Shown piece by piece: positions 42,917-51,580 of a stretch of 51,580 nucleotides of DNA. The translations under genes were made by a program, and so were the position numbers. The stretch comes from Stenotrophomonas maltophilia (GTDB lineage: Bacteria > Pseudomonadota > Gammaproteobacteria > Xanthomonadales > Xanthomonadaceae), in assembly GCF_004920835.1 (NCBI RefSeq), contig NZ_QFHO01000031.1, positions 1-51,580 of the forward strand, written 5' to 3'. How positions within the stretch are numbered: position 1 is the first letter of the stretch; every line of letters begins with the position of its first letter. The notes under the pieces were generated by a model. It was given only the letters and a program-made list of their open reading frames with translations. It was not told the DNA's origin and ran no database searches.

Positions 42917-45457
42917 CTAGGCCGCCGCAGCGCGCGCCCGCGGCATCGACTGCAGGCGGAACGCCCCCACCGCCTCGGCCAAGGCATGCACCTGCGCCTG
43001 CATCTGTGCGGTCGAGGCGCCGGCCTCTTCCACCAGGCTGGCGTTGCGCTGGATACTGGCTTCCATCTGCACGATGGTCTGGTTCACCTGCGCGATGCCG
43101 GCATGCTGGTCCTGCGACGCGCTGCGAATGCCGGCCAACAGCTCGGCCAGCTGCTGCACGCTGCCGACGATCTCGCCCATCGTGGTGCCGGCCTGTTCGG
43201 CCTGCTGGTTGCCCTGCCCGACACGCGCCACCGAATCCTCGATCAACCCCTTGATCTGCTTGGCCGCCTCGGCGCTGCGCTGTGCCAGCAGGCGCACTTC
43301 GGCGGCCACCACGGCGAAGCTGCGACCCTGCTCTCCGGCGCGCGCCGCTTCCACCGCCGCGTTGAGCGCGAGGATGTTGGTCTGGAAGGCGATGCCATCG
43401 ATCAACTGAGTGATGTCACCGATGCGTCGAGACGCCTCGCTGATGCCATGCATGGTTGCCACCACTTGGCCGACCGCCTCACCGCCGCGCTGGGCCACTG
43501 CCGCCGCGCCCTGGACAAGCGCATCAGCGCGGCCTGCGGCATCGGCGTTGCGGCCGACCGTATCGGTCAGTTCATGCATCGATGCTGCAGTCTCTTCCAG
43601 GTTGGCCGCCTGCTGCTCGGTGCGCTGTGACAGGTCGTGGTGACCGGCGACGATTTCGCCAACACCCGTATCCAGACTGGACGTGGCCTGCTGGATGCGG
43701 GTGACGATGCGGCCCAGCTGCGCGACGGTGGTATTGGCATCGTCACGCATGCGCGCGAACACGCCCTGCAGCTCACCTTCCATGCGCACGCTGAGATCGC
43801 CGCGTGCCAGTGCCGCCAGCAATGCCTGTAGATCGCCGAGGTTGGTTTCGAAGGTCACCAGAAGCCGGTTGATGCTGGTCGACAGCGTACGCACGAAGCC
43901 TTGCTTGCCGTCCAGCGCAATACGTCCGTGCAGGTCACCGTGTGCGGCGGCATCGACCAGGGCTGCCACCTCGGTTTCCAGCAGGGTTTCCAGGGCGCGG
44001 CTGCGCCATTCCACCGCGACACCAAGGAAATGGCCCTCGTCGATGATGGCGTTGGCGATCAACTGGTAGCGCACGCCGGCGTGGCCGATCTCGCGCTCCT
44101 CGCGCTGGCGCACGCCGGCCAGGCTGGCCAGCGCCGGGTGCAGGCGCACCGCGTCACCGCCCACCAGGTCTTCGGCCTGCAGATCCAGCAGCTGCAGCAG
44201 CGCAGGGTTGGCATACGCCACCTGGCCTTCGGCATCGACCACCATCAAGCCGGTCTGTGCGCTGTCCAAGGCCTGTCGCACGCGGGTATTGCCGCGCGCT
44301 ACCGCACGCTCGGTTTCGATACGCGCGCGCAGGCGCTGCTGCATGTGGACCAGGCGCTGGGCCAGCTGGCCGATCTCGTCGTTGGCGTTGTACACACGCA
44401 GCGTGGTGTCCAGGCGGTCCTCGGCAATGTCGCTGGCGAAGCGCAGGGTGTCCTGGATCGGCTGGCGTACCGCGCGCAGCGCCAGTACCAGGCTGGTGAT
44501 CAGCACACCGGCGACCAGCAGCAGGGTCACTGCGAACAGCACGCTCATGGTGCGTGCACCGGCCCGCTGGCGCGCCTGTGCCTTGCCCAGCGCGGCGACC
44601 TGGGCCTGCTGGAAGGCGCTCAGCGCCGGTGCGACGCTGGCCGCGGTGTCCAGCAGCGATTGCGCCTCCACATCCAGGCCAACGCGGGCGGCGGTATAGC
44701 CCAGCAACGCGACCTGATAGGATTCCATGCCGTTGCGAAGGGCATCCTGCGCATCGGTCGGCAGCCCCACCAGCCCGAGATCGAATGGCAGTTTCTCTTC
44801 GCTCGCACGGTCGGCATGGGTGGAGTCGCCATCGAGCAGCAGCAGTGCTTCCTGTCGGCGCATCTTCTGCAGGGACAGCGCCAACGACGGCCGCTGCAGC
44901 GCATCCACCTGCGCCTGCAGGGTGTCAGCGGCCTGCTGCAGCTGCGCGGCAAGGCCGGCATCGCCACGACCCATCTCATCGACGCGTTCGAACAGGGCGG
45001 CCACACCCTGCGAGAACGCGCCGGCGGCTTCGGTCAGCGCCCGCAGCGCCTTGCGCCGTCCGGCGTCCATCGGCATCGCGCGAAGCGCCTGAAGATCGGC
45101 CTGCAGCGCCTTCTGCGTCGCCAGCAGCTGCGCGCGGTCGGCATCATCGAAACTGCGTGCATACTGGGTCTGCAGACGACGCGCCTCGGCCACCCGCGTG
45201 GCCAGGCTCGCGGCCAGATCGCTGCCGTGCTGGTAGCTGGCCTGGCTGCGCGCTGCCTGCGTGCTGGCATGGCCGGTCCACGCGTAGACGGCGGCAATCG
45301 CGATCAGGCCCAGGCCACAGACCCACAGGGTCGCCTTGAGCTTGTTGGCCACGCTGAGCCGGTGCGGCTGCAGCCACAGCAGCAGGCCGGGGGACGCCGA
45401 GCGCAAAGCGGCAAGCCGCATGCGCAGGGACCGGAGGTGGGGGACAACGGCCGACAT
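42917..45457 (-). CDS. Methyl-accepting chemotaxis protein with HAMP and PAS
   Basis: An 846-residue chemoreceptor. TM1 (about 41-60, WVCGLGLIAIAAVYAW) is followed by a long helical periplasmic ligand domain (about 61-300), TM2 (about 325-350) and a HAMP domain. A PAS-like domain (about 410-500, ALDSAQTGLMVVDAEGQVAYANPALLQLLDL) comes next. The signalling domain has the conserved hairpin tip IDGIAFQTNILALNAAVEAARAGEQGRSFAVVAAEVR, reached after QLGRIVTRIQ. It would report to CheA through CheW. A GGAG site precedes the start at 45457; the C-terminus has no pentapeptide CheR tether. The ligand is unknown. Confidence 0.93.
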   Translation of the reverse strand: MSAVVPHLRSLRMRLAALRSASPGLLLWLQPHRLSVANKLKATLWVCGLGLIAIAAVYAWTGHASTQAARSQASYQHGSDLAASLATRVAEARRLQTQYARSFDDADRAQLLATQKALQADLQALRAMPMDAGRRKALRALTEAAGAFSQGVAALFERVDEMGRGDAGLAAQLQQAADTLQAQVDALQRPSLALSLQKMRRQEALLLLDGDSTHADRASEEKLPFDLGLVGLPTDAQDALRNGMESYQVALLGYTAARVGLDVEAQSLLDTAASVAPALSAFQQAQVAALGKAQARQRAGARTMSVLFAVTLLLVAGVLITSLVLALRAVRQPIQDTLRFASDIAEDRLDTTLRVYNANDEIGQLAQRLVHMQQRLRARIETERAVARGNTRVRQALDSAQTGLMVVDAEGQVAYANPALLQLLDLQAEDLVGGDAVRLHPALASLAGVRQREEREIGHAGVRYQLIANAIIDEGHFLGVAVEWRSRALETLLETEVAALVDAAAHGDLHGRIALDGKQGFVRTLSTSINRLLVTFETNLGDLQALLAALARGDLSVRMEGELQGVFARMRDDANTTVAQLGRIVTRIQQATSSLDTGVGEIVAGHHDLSQRTEQQAANLEETAASMHELTDTVGRNADAAGRADALVQGAAAVAQRGGEAVGQVVATMHGISEASRRIGDITQLIDGIAFQTNILALNAAVEAARAGEQGRSFAVVAAEVRLLAQRSAEAAKQIKGLIEDSVARVGQGNQQAEQAGTTMGEIVGSVQQLAELLAGIRSASQDQHAGIAQVNQTIVQMEASIQRNASLVEEAGASTAQMQAQVHALAEAVGAFRLQSMPRARAAAA

Positions 45458-45660
45458 GACAGACTCCAGGCGGAAGGACGCACCTGTATCGGCTGGATAT
45501 GGGGCAACTTTAGGTTTTTTTTGGTTCAGTCCCACCGTTTGCTGGCGGACGCGGCCTTTGTACCCGGCATAGGCGACGGGGGGATGACACCCGCGCAGTG
45601 CTTGACCTCAACCCCGGTTGGGGGAACACAGTGGACCTCCCTCCCCCGACCGGTGGCCGC

Positions 45661-46503
45661 ATGACGACGCTCGATGTCCCCCGCTACCTGCAGCGCCTGC
45701 AGTTGGATGCACCGCCACCGCCAACGCTGGCTGGCCTGACCCTGCTGCAGCAGCGCCACAACGCGCTGCTGCCATTCGAAACCCTCAGCTGCCTGCTGCG
45801 CGATGCAGTGCCGATCGACCTGGACAGCGTGCAGCGCAAACTGCTCGATGAACGTCGTGGCGGCTACTGCTTCGAACTCAACGGCGGCCTGCTGGCGCTG
45901 CTGCAGGCGCTGGGCTTCGATGCGCAGCCGCTGAGCGCGCGCGTTCTACTGGCGGCACGGGACGGCGAGCTCACGGCGCGCACCCACCTGCTGCTGCGCG
46001 TGCACGTAGACGGTGACGAATGGCTTGTGGACGCCGGCTTCGGCAGCCTGACCCCGACCGTACCTCTGCGCCTGCAGGGTGCGCAGCCGCAGGCAACGCC
46101 GCACGAACGCTATCTGCTGCAGCGGCTGCCCGGCGACGGAGACTTCGTGCTCTCCGCCGAGTCCAGCGATGGTTGGCGGGCGATGTATCGCTTCGACCTG
46201 CAGTCACCGGCCCCGATCGACAACGTGGTGGGCAACTGGTACGTGTGCACCCATCCGGATTCGAGCTTCCCCGGCCAGCTGCGTGCGTCGCTGACCGGAC
46301 CGGACTGGCGCCGCACCATTGGTAGCGGCAACTACACCGAGTACCGGCCCGGGCAGGCACCGGACAAGCGCCCTTTGCACGATGTCGGCGATGTGCGCGA
46401 GGTGCTGCAGCAGCGCTTCGGCATGCAGCTGCCGAACGACCCGCGGCTGGACCCGGCGATCAACGAATGGTTGCAGCGCTCGCGGGCCGCGACCCACTTG
46501 TAG
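45661..46503 (+). CDS. Arylamine N-acetyltransferase (NAT)
   Basis: A 280-residue acetyl-CoA:arylamine N-acetyltransferase with the full catalytic triad Cys70 (RRGGYCFELNG), His109 (ARTHLLLRV) and Asp124 (LVDAGFG). These sit at almost exactly the positions known from Salmonella NAT (69, 107, 122). The enzyme acetylates arylamines and hydrazines such as isoniazid. The length is typical. The ATG at 45661 has only a weak GGTGG ribosome site. The TAG stop is supplied by a GTAG element. Confidence 0.95.
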   Translation: MTTLDVPRYLQRLQLDAPPPPTLAGLTLLQQRHNALLPFETLSCLLRDAVPIDLDSVQRKLLDERRGGYCFELNGGLLALLQALGFDAQPLSARVLLAARDGELTARTHLLLRVHVDGDEWLVDAGFGSLTPTVPLRLQGAQPQATPHERYLLQRLPGDGDFVLSAESSDGWRAMYRFDLQSPAPIDNVVGNWYVCTHPDSSFPGQLRASLTGPDWRRTIGSGNYTEYRPGQAPDKRPLHDVGDVREVLQQRFGMQLPNDPRLDPAINEWLQRSRAATHL

Positions 46504-46571
46504 CGGCGAGCCATGCTCGACTGGTGCATTGACGGCGCGACCAACAGCAGCCGAGCATGGCTCGACTCTAC
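46500..46571. repeat. Two GTAG elements that provide the stops of convergent genes
   Basis: A direct copy (46500-46524, degenerate GTAGCGGCGAGCCATGCTCG) and an inverted copy (46549-46571) face each other. The first gives the TAG stop of the NAT gene (46501-46503) and the second that of the VOC gene (46568-46570, minus strand). Confidence 0.82.
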
Positions 46572-46939
46572 AGAATCGCGCGCGCCTGCAACGCAATGCG
46601 GTTGCCTTCGCTGTCGCGGATCTCGGCCACGCGCCAGTCACCGGCATCAGCGGGGCCGAAACACAGTTCGGCTCCAACCTGCAAGGCTCGCTCGAGGCTG
46701 GCATCAAGGTCATCGACCCCGATGTAGATGCGCGCGCCCTGTTCTGACGGCCGGTAGTCCGCCCCCTGCACCAGCGCCATGCTGGCCCCTGCCGCTTCAT
46801 CGCCGAACGGCAGGTAGGCCATCCGGCAATCGTGCAGCAGGATCGGTTCGTCCACCTGCACCTGCAACCACTGCTGGTAGAAGGTGATGGCACGGGCCAG
46901 GTCACTGGCTGGGATCTCGACATGCAGGATCGGATTCAT
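46568..46939 (-). CDS. VOC/glyoxalase-superfamily protein
   Basis: A 123-residue protein with the beta-alpha-beta-beta-beta modules of the vicinal oxygen chelate fold: ILHVEIPASDLARAITFYQQWLQVQVDEPI and YIGVDDLDASLERALQVGAELCFGP... VAEIRDSEGNRIALQ. Putative metal ligands are His6 and a late Glu in AEIRD. Members bind small molecules or confer resistance, but the substrate cannot be told. Start 46939 gives the standard N-terminus. It converges with the NAT gene, and its stop codon is in a GTAG element. Confidence 0.85.
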   Translation of the reverse strand: MNPILHVEIPASDLARAITFYQQWLQVQVDEPILLHDCRMAYLPFGDEAAGASMALVQGADYRPSEQGARIYIGVDDLDASLERALQVGAELCFGPADAGDWRVAEIRDSEGNRIALQARAIL

Positions 46940-47021
46940 CCGCGCAGGATAACCGGACGCTGACGCTGCCTGCGCAGCAGCACTGGCATGCTGGACGCCC
47001 CCCTGTTCCGCGGAGCCCTGC

Positions 47022-47738
47022 ATGTCCCTGGCCGATCATCGAAGCACACTGGCACCGCGAGGCTTTCTGCGCGTAGCGATCAACCTGGGCAACCCAGTGC
47101 TGGCGCAGGGTGATGCCCGTTCACCGCGTGGCCCTTCACTGGAGCTGGCCACAGCGATGGCGCAGCGGATGGGCGTGCAGGCCCGTTTCATCTGCCACGA
47201 CGCTGCGGCGTCGGTGGTCGCCGCAGCGGCCGAAGATGCATGGGACCTGGCCTTCCTGGCCATCGATCCGGCGCGGGCCGACCGCATCGCCTTCAGTGCC
47301 CCATACGTGGAGATCGAAGGCACCTACCTGGTGCGCGAGGACAGCCCCTCGCAACAGGTGGCCGACCTGGACCGCGACGGACTGCGCATCGCGGTCGGCC
47401 GCGGTGCGGCCTACGACCTGTTTCTCAGCCGCGAACTGCGCCACGCCATGATCGAGCGGGCAGAGACGTCGGCGGCGGCGATCACCCTGTTCGAGCAGCG
47501 GCGCCTGGATGCCGCCGCCGGCGTGCGCCAGCCGCTGGAAGCCTGGGCACAGATCCATCCTGGCCACCGCGTGCTGGCTGACCGCTTCACCGCGATCCAG
47601 CAGGCGGTGGCAGCGCCGGCCTCCCGCCCGGCCGACGCGCTGAGGGCGTTGTTCGAGGAAGTGGAGGCGATCAAGGCCGGCCCGTTGCTGGCTGAAGCCT
47701 TCGCCCGTGCCGGGCAGGCGGTCACGCTGGTGCGATGA
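47022..47738 (+). CDS. Amino-acid solute-binding-like protein without signal peptide
   Basis: A 238-residue protein of the family 3 extracellular solute-binding fold (SBP_bac_3): LRVAINLGNPVLAQ, GPSLELATAMAQRMGVQARF, AFLAIDPARADRIAFSAPYVEIEGTYLVREDS and RIAVGRGAAYDLFLSREL. The protein begins MSLADHRSTLAPRGFLRV, with no hydrophobic signal sequence, so it is predicted to stay in the cytosol. Possible roles are a cytosolic sensor, or a protein that lost its export signal. No ABC transporter genes are adjacent. A GGAG site precedes the start. Confidence 0.82.
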   Translation: MSLADHRSTLAPRGFLRVAINLGNPVLAQGDARSPRGPSLELATAMAQRMGVQARFICHDAAASVVAAAAEDAWDLAFLAIDPARADRIAFSAPYVEIEGTYLVREDSPSQQVADLDRDGLRIAVGRGAAYDLFLSRELRHAMIERAETSAAAITLFEQRRLDAAAGVRQPLEAWAQIHPGHRVLADRFTAIQQAVAAPASRPADALRALFEEVEAIKAGPLLAEAFARAGQAVTLVR

Positions 47739-47753
47739 TTGAAGAGCAGAAGC

Positions 47754-47776
47754 AGTCGAGCTTGGCTCGACTGTAC
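47754..47776 (-). repeat. GTAG-like element, degenerate
   Basis: An inverted copy of the GAGCCGAG type with changed ends (CAGTCGAGCTTGGCTCGACT then GTAC); the terminal GTAG has become GTAC on the minus strand. It lies between the convergent solute-binding-like and TonB receptor genes. Confidence 0.6.
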
Positions 47777-47792
47777 AGAACGCCGGTACGGC

Positions 47793-50405
47793 TCACTGGA
47801 ACAGATACTTCAGGCCGATCTGCGCACGACGGCCGTAGTACTCCACCTGCAGCGGGCGCTGCGGGCTGCCTTGGTAGTACTTCAACGGCTCGTTGGTGAG
47901 GTTGCTCAGCTCGGCGAACACCGTCCAGCGATCGAAGGTATAGGAAGCGCTGAAGTCGACCGAGGTGTTGGCGCCGTACCAGGCGTCGGTGACGCTGCTG
48001 TCGCCGTGCGCTTCGATGTAGGCACCCTTGTGATTGGTGGCCAGACGGGCAGCGAAGGCGCCGTCGTCGTAGTACACGGTGACGTTGTACAGGCGGTCGG
48101 CCTGGCCGGTTATCGGCACGTTGCCGTTACGAGCCGGAATGCGCATGCGCGAGTCCATCAGGGTCAGGTTGGCATTGATGCCCAAGTTGCTCCACAGGCC
48201 TGGCAGGAAATCGAAGCGGCGCACGAAGGCGAACTCTGCGCCCCACAGCTTGGCATCGTCACCATTCTCGGGCCGGTAGAAGGTGATGTTGGGGTTGCCG
48301 TTGAAGCTGCCGGTGCTGCTGCTCTGGAACACCGGATTACTGATGTTCTTGTAGAACACCCCGCCGGACAGCAGACCCAGCGGACCGGCATACCACTCGG
48401 CCATCAGGTCCAGGTTGTCCGAATAGGTCGGGTCCAGGTTGGCGTTGCCGGAGGTGAAGGTGCTGTCGGCTTCCATGAACGAGCCACCCGGGTTGATGTC
48501 ACCAAAGTTCGGGCGGGCGAAGCTGCGGGTCAGGCCCAGCCGCAGGTTGAGATCGCTGCGCGGTGAGAAACGCACGTTGAGCTGCGGCAGCGCCGAGGTG
48601 TAGCGCTTGCGGCCCAGGTTGGGCACCAGCGCGCTGCTGCCATCAGCGTCACGCTCCAGCACCAGACCGCGCACGTCGGTGGCGGTGCGTTCCAGGCGCA
48701 CGCCGCCAACCACGTCCCAGTGCTCGTCCGGCTTCCAGGTGGCCATCGCATAGGTCGCGTACTGCTTCTCGGCCACGTCGAAGTTGCGACCCAGCGCCGC
48801 GCCGTTGGCCACCAGTGCCGAATCGCCCGGCACCAGCACCAGGTGCTGCTTGTTCTGCCGGTACCATTCGGCCAATGCCTGCACCGGTACCACCTGCGAG
48901 AAATCGCGGGCGTAGTCACGTCCATTGCCGACGTCGTAGCCACTGCGGTCCGGCTGGTCCATCAACGGGAAGTCAGCCAGGGTCGGTACCGGCCCGCCGG
49001 TGGCGGAGTTCCAGGCATAGAACTCGTCGGAGAAGCGCGCGCGGCGCTGCTTGTCGCGGTACTTGGCCCCCATCTTCCAGGTCAGCGTGTCGCTCGCGTC
49101 GAAACTGAAGTCCAGCTGCGCGACCGCCTTGTCCTTCTCATTGATCGCCACCCGATACAGCTCCACCGCGCTCAGCGACATCTTCCGCGGATCCATTGCG
49201 AAGCTCGGCGGCAGATGGGTTTCGGGGGTGTCGGCGGCAACGTTGCCGCCATCGAGGGTGTTGTACGAGTTGCGGCCCACACCACGGTCCTGCAGGCCCT
49301 GGTAGCCGACCTTGCCCTGGTTGAACTGGACCACGAAGTACGCGTTGTCGGCACAGGTGGGAATGCAGCCATAGCGGAAATCGTTCTCGGCACTGGCCAG
49401 CTTCCAGTCCACCTGGACCCGGCCGAAGGTGTGCTGGCCGCCGAATTCGAACGTCTTGAATTCGGTGATCAGCTCGTTGTGGATGTTCTGCAGCTCCACG
49501 CGGTCCTTGTCGAACCGGTAGCGGTGCTTGTAGTGGGTCTCATCGTCGCTCAACTCGCCATACTGGCCACGCACGTACAGGCGATGGCCATCGGCCGGAA
49601 GGAATTCCATGCCACCGTTGACGCCGCGCGTGGTGCGCTCGCCGGTGTAGTCGCGCAGCTCCAGCCGGTAGACGCCCAGGCCGTCGGCACTGCGGCGCGG
49701 CTCGAAGTTGTCGGTCGCCCACGGGCGCTTCCAGTAGGTACCGTTGATCAGGAACCCGAAGCGTCCATCGGCGCTGCGGTCGCCGTACAGCACGTTCGCG
49801 CTGGTGCCGGTGTCGACTGCCTTGTCGTTGTAGTTGCCGGCCACGCTGGCGGCAAACGTGCGCCGTGTCGGTGCGGTGCGGGTGACGAAGTTGACCTGGC
49901 CACCGATGGCGTCGCCTTCGCGGTCGGGTGTGAGCGTCTTGCTCACTTCGATGCGCTCGATCAGCTCGGTCGGGAAGAAATCGAATGCCGTGGCACGGCT
50001 GGTGGTTTCCTCTTCGGCGGTCGGCAGACGGTCACCGTTGAGGGTGGTTGAGTTCCACTGTGCCGGCAGGCCACGCACGGCAACGAAGCGGCCTTCGCCC
50101 TGGTCGCGTTCGATCGACACACCGGGAACCCGCTGCACGGCTTCGGCAGCGTTGTGGTCGGGCAGCTTGCCGATGCCGTCGGCACTGATCACGTTCATCA
50201 GATGGCTGGCTTCGCGCTGTGCATCCAGCGCCTGTTTCTCGCCACTGACGATGCTGCCGACCACGGTGACGGTGTCCAGGTCGACGGCGGAGGTGGCGGG
50301 CACGGTATCGGTCGCGGCTGGCGTGGCGGCCTGGACGGCCAGCGGGGCATGCAGCAGGGCGAGCAGACCCAGGGTAAGCGGATGGCGCGAAGGCAGTGTG
50401 GACAT
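47793..50405 (-). CDS. TonB-dependent outer-membrane receptor
   Basis: An 870-residue outer-membrane transporter. A signal peptide ends about residue 26 (APLAVQAATPA). The plug domain includes DTVTVVGSIVSGEKQALDAQREASHLMNVISADGIGKLPDHNAAEAVQRVPGVSIERDQGEGRFVAVRGL and the KTLTPDREGDAIGGQVNFVTR signature of the large TIGR01782-like group. A 22-strand barrel follows, ending in Phe-containing LKYLFQ. Substrates of this group are often sugars, chitin pieces or phosphonates rather than siderophores; here the upstream phnM gene suggests a phosphorus compound. A 5' hairpin precedes the start (50425-50468). Confidence 0.93.
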   Translation of the reverse strand: MSTLPSRHPLTLGLLALLHAPLAVQAATPAATDTVPATSAVDLDTVTVVGSIVSGEKQALDAQREASHLMNVISADGIGKLPDHNAAEAVQRVPGVSIERDQGEGRFVAVRGLPAQWNSTTLNGDRLPTAEEETTSRATAFDFFPTELIERIEVSKTLTPDREGDAIGGQVNFVTRTAPTRRTFAASVAGNYNDKAVDTGTSANVLYGDRSADGRFGFLINGTYWKRPWATDNFEPRRSADGLGVYRLELRDYTGERTTRGVNGGMEFLPADGHRLYVRGQYGELSDDETHYKHRYRFDKDRVELQNIHNELITEFKTFEFGGQHTFGRVQVDWKLASAENDFRYGCIPTCADNAYFVVQFNQGKVGYQGLQDRGVGRNSYNTLDGGNVAADTPETHLPPSFAMDPRKMSLSAVELYRVAINEKDKAVAQLDFSFDASDTLTWKMGAKYRDKQRRARFSDEFYAWNSATGGPVPTLADFPLMDQPDRSGYDVGNGRDYARDFSQVVPVQALAEWYRQNKQHLVLVPGDSALVANGAALGRNFDVAEKQYATYAMATWKPDEHWDVVGGVRLERTATDVRGLVLERDADGSSALVPNLGRKRYTSALPQLNVRFSPRSDLNLRLGLTRSFARPNFGDINPGGSFMEADSTFTSGNANLDPTYSDNLDLMAEWYAGPLGLLSGGVFYKNISNPVFQSSSTGSFNGNPNITFYRPENGDDAKLWGAEFAFVRRFDFLPGLWSNLGINANLTLMDSRMRIPARNGNVPITGQADRLYNVTVYYDDGAFAARLATNHKGAYIEAHGDSSVTDAWYGANTSVDFSASYTFDRWTVFAELSNLTNEPLKYYQGSPQRPLQVEYYGRRAQIGLKYLFQ

Positions 50406-50424
50406 GGCGATGGCGGCGGCAAGG

Positions 50425-50468
50425 GAAAGTGGGCCGCTCCGGCGGGAGCGGCGATGGCGGCCACTTTC
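50425..50468 (-). promoter_or_regulatory. Extended hairpin in the leader of the TonB receptor gene
   Basis: GAAAGTGG and CCACTTTC form an outer 8-base stem, and GCCGCTCC and GGAGCGGC an inner 8-base stem with a 4-base loop; an 8-base bulge lies on one side. On the minus strand it ends 19 bases before the ATG, and no Shine-Dalgarno site is obvious after it. It has no T tract, so a regulatory leader structure is more likely than a terminator. Confidence 0.5.
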
Positions 50469-50543
50469 GATCAGTGCGGTGAAGCGCAGGCGGCATCCAC
50501 TAGGCAGGTCGGGGCAGCTGTCTAGGTGTTCGCACCGCGGCGG

Positions 50544-51580
50544 CTACTGGGCCAGCAGGCGACGGCCGGCCACCCAGACCTCGGCCACGTAGTCCGGCGT
50601 GGACCCACGCACCCGCAGCAGGTCGGCGCGCAGGCCTTCGCCGATGCGACCGCGATCCTGCAGGCCCAGCGCCTGCGCCGGCGCATGGCTGACCGTGGCC
50701 ACCGCACGTGGCAGGCTCCAGCCCAGCTGCGCGCACAGCACGCCCAGCGCCGGCAGCAGGCTGGCGGGCACATAGTCGGAGGACAGCACATCGAGGCAGC
50801 CGGCACGTGCCAGTTCCAGCGCCGCCACGTTGCCGGAATGCGAGCCGCCCAGCACCAGGTTGGGTGCGCCGGCGACGATTGTCAGACCGGCTGCACGTGC
50901 GGCGGCAGCGGCCTCCAGCGTGGTCGGGAACTCGCAGATGCGTGCACCACAGGCCACGGCTTCATCTACATCCGCAGCCACCGTGTCGTCGTGGCTGGCC
51001 AGGCACAGGCCGCGGCTGCGCACCCACTGCAGCACCTGTTGCAGGTGTGCTTGACGATAGCGCGCCTGTTGCGCACGGCGTGCCTGCAGCAGCTCATCCA
51101 GGTAACCGGTCTTCGTGTCGGTCGGCAAACCGTAGTAGGCCGCATAGCGCTGCAGATTCCGGAACTGGCGCTGCCCCGGCGTGTGATCGGTCAGCGACAG
51201 AAGGCGCACCGCCGGATCATCCAGCAGTGGCTCCAGCAATGGCAGCAACCCGGAATACGGCAGCTCGGCACGCAGGTGCAGGTAGTGGTCGCTGCGCAGG
51301 CCGCCGGCGCGGCGCGCCTCAACCAGCGCCGCATGGGCGGCCTGCAGGCTGCGCACGCGCACGCTGTCGGCTTCCACGTCGCCCACCGCCAAGGCATCGC
51401 AGGCCGTGGTGATGCCAGCAGCCAGCAACTGCGCATCGTGCGCCTGCACGGCCGCCGCGGCGGGAAACGCCACGCCCGGGCGCGGCACCAGGTGTTTCTC
51501 CAGATTGTCGGTATGCAGCTCGACAAACCCCGGCATCAGCCAGTCGCCGCCACAGTCTTCTGCGCCCGGCAGCCCCACCC
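50544..51580 (-). CDS. phnM: PhnM, alpha-D-ribose 1-methylphosphonate 5-triphosphate diphosphatase; N-terminus outside window
   Basis: The last 345 or so residues of a protein normally about 378 long; the open frame runs off the window end and about 35-40 N-terminal residues are missing. Metal-binding amidohydrolase features are GFVELHTDNLEKHLVPRPGV, LTDHTPGQRQF, LASHDDTVAADVDEAVACGARICEFPTT, APNLVLGGSHSGNVAA and LDVLSSDYVPASLL, closely following E. coli PhnM. It removes pyrophosphate from the ribosyl-triphosphate intermediate in C-P lyase breakdown of phosphonates. The TonB receptor gene follows on the same strand after 138 bases. Confidence 0.93.
   Translation of the reverse strand, partial: VGLPGAEDCGGDWLMPGFVELHTDNLEKHLVPRPGVAFPAAAAVQAHDAQLLAAGITTACDALAVGDVEADSVRVRSLQAAHAALVEARRAGGLRSDHYLHLRAELPYSGLLPLLEPLLDDPAVRLLSLTDHTPGQRQFRNLQRYAAYYGLPTDTKTGYLDELLQARRAQQARYRQAHLQQVLQWVRSRGLCLASHDDTVAADVDEAVACGARICEFPTTLEAAAAARAAGLTIVAGAPNLVLGGSHSGNVAALELARAGCLDVLSSDYVPASLLPALGVLCAQLGWSLPRAVATVSHAPAQALGLQDRGRIGEGLRADLLRVRGSTPDYVAEVWVAGRRLLAQ

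Noticed and set aside
50430..50470. Terminator of phnM
   Set aside because: It lies within about 20 bases of the next start codon and lacks a T run; a leader structure for the TonB receptor gene fits better.

Overview
The window is high-GC (roughly two thirds G+C by eye) and looks like the chromosome of a Stenotrophomonas, most likely the S. maltophilia complex. Three things suggest this: short palindromes that begin with GTAG (the SMAG-type repeats of that genus), an adaptor plus two-pump RND operon matching SmeIJK, and typical Xanthomonadaceae gene neighbours. I see no phage, integrase, IS, CRISPR, tRNA or rRNA. It reads as core chromosome densely sprinkled with REP-like elements.

Layout. 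1-7.1 kb: the end of a six-cysteine protein, an SDR oxidoreductase, a small lipoprotein, SppA, a MATE exporter, and a coupled pair of membrane/DUF3106 proteins. 7.1-12.8 kb: an AT-rich gap with two facing DnaA boxes, then priA, a GST, a tiny membrane protein, a NYN-domain protein and a type II NADH dehydrogenase. 12.9-14.7 kb: a secreted NTF2-like protein, a GIY-YIG protein, and a tandem glycine riboswitch driving a TRIC/UPF0126 glycine transporter. 14.9-22.3 kb: smeI-smeJ-smeK. 22.4-25.8 kb: DAHP synthase behind a leader peptide and attenuator, two small proteins, an AlkD-like HEAT protein and a MarR regulator. 25.8-31.8 kb: a two-component system divergent from a secreted retropepsin-like protein, then a GST-LLM flavin oxidoreductase pair divergent from a LysR regulator. 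31.8-34.7 kb: a 2OG-Fe(II) oxygenase and groES-groEL. 34.9-40.0 kb: a three-domain secreted nuclease and a cutA-dsbD-tlpA redox operon. 40.2-47.8 kb: a PepSY-flavodoxin-reductase fusion, a chemoreceptor, an arylamine N-acetyltransferase, a VOC protein and a solute-binding-like protein. 47.8-51.6 kb: a TonB receptor downstream of a truncated phnM.

Regulation is unusually legible here. It includes a ribosome-mediated attenuator with aromatic codons, a two-aptamer glycine riboswitch, a sigma32 promoter with a degenerate CIRCE on groESL, a 20-bp MarR operator, a LysR palindrome and 11-bp-spaced direct repeats by the two-component system. The most distinctive points are: the aromatic leader peptide; the DnaA-box palindrome before priA; GTAG elements that supply the TAG stop codon of six genes; two REP palindromes translated in frame inside smeJ; and a DsbD with two complete redox alpha domains. 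All names come from reading motifs. No database search was possible.
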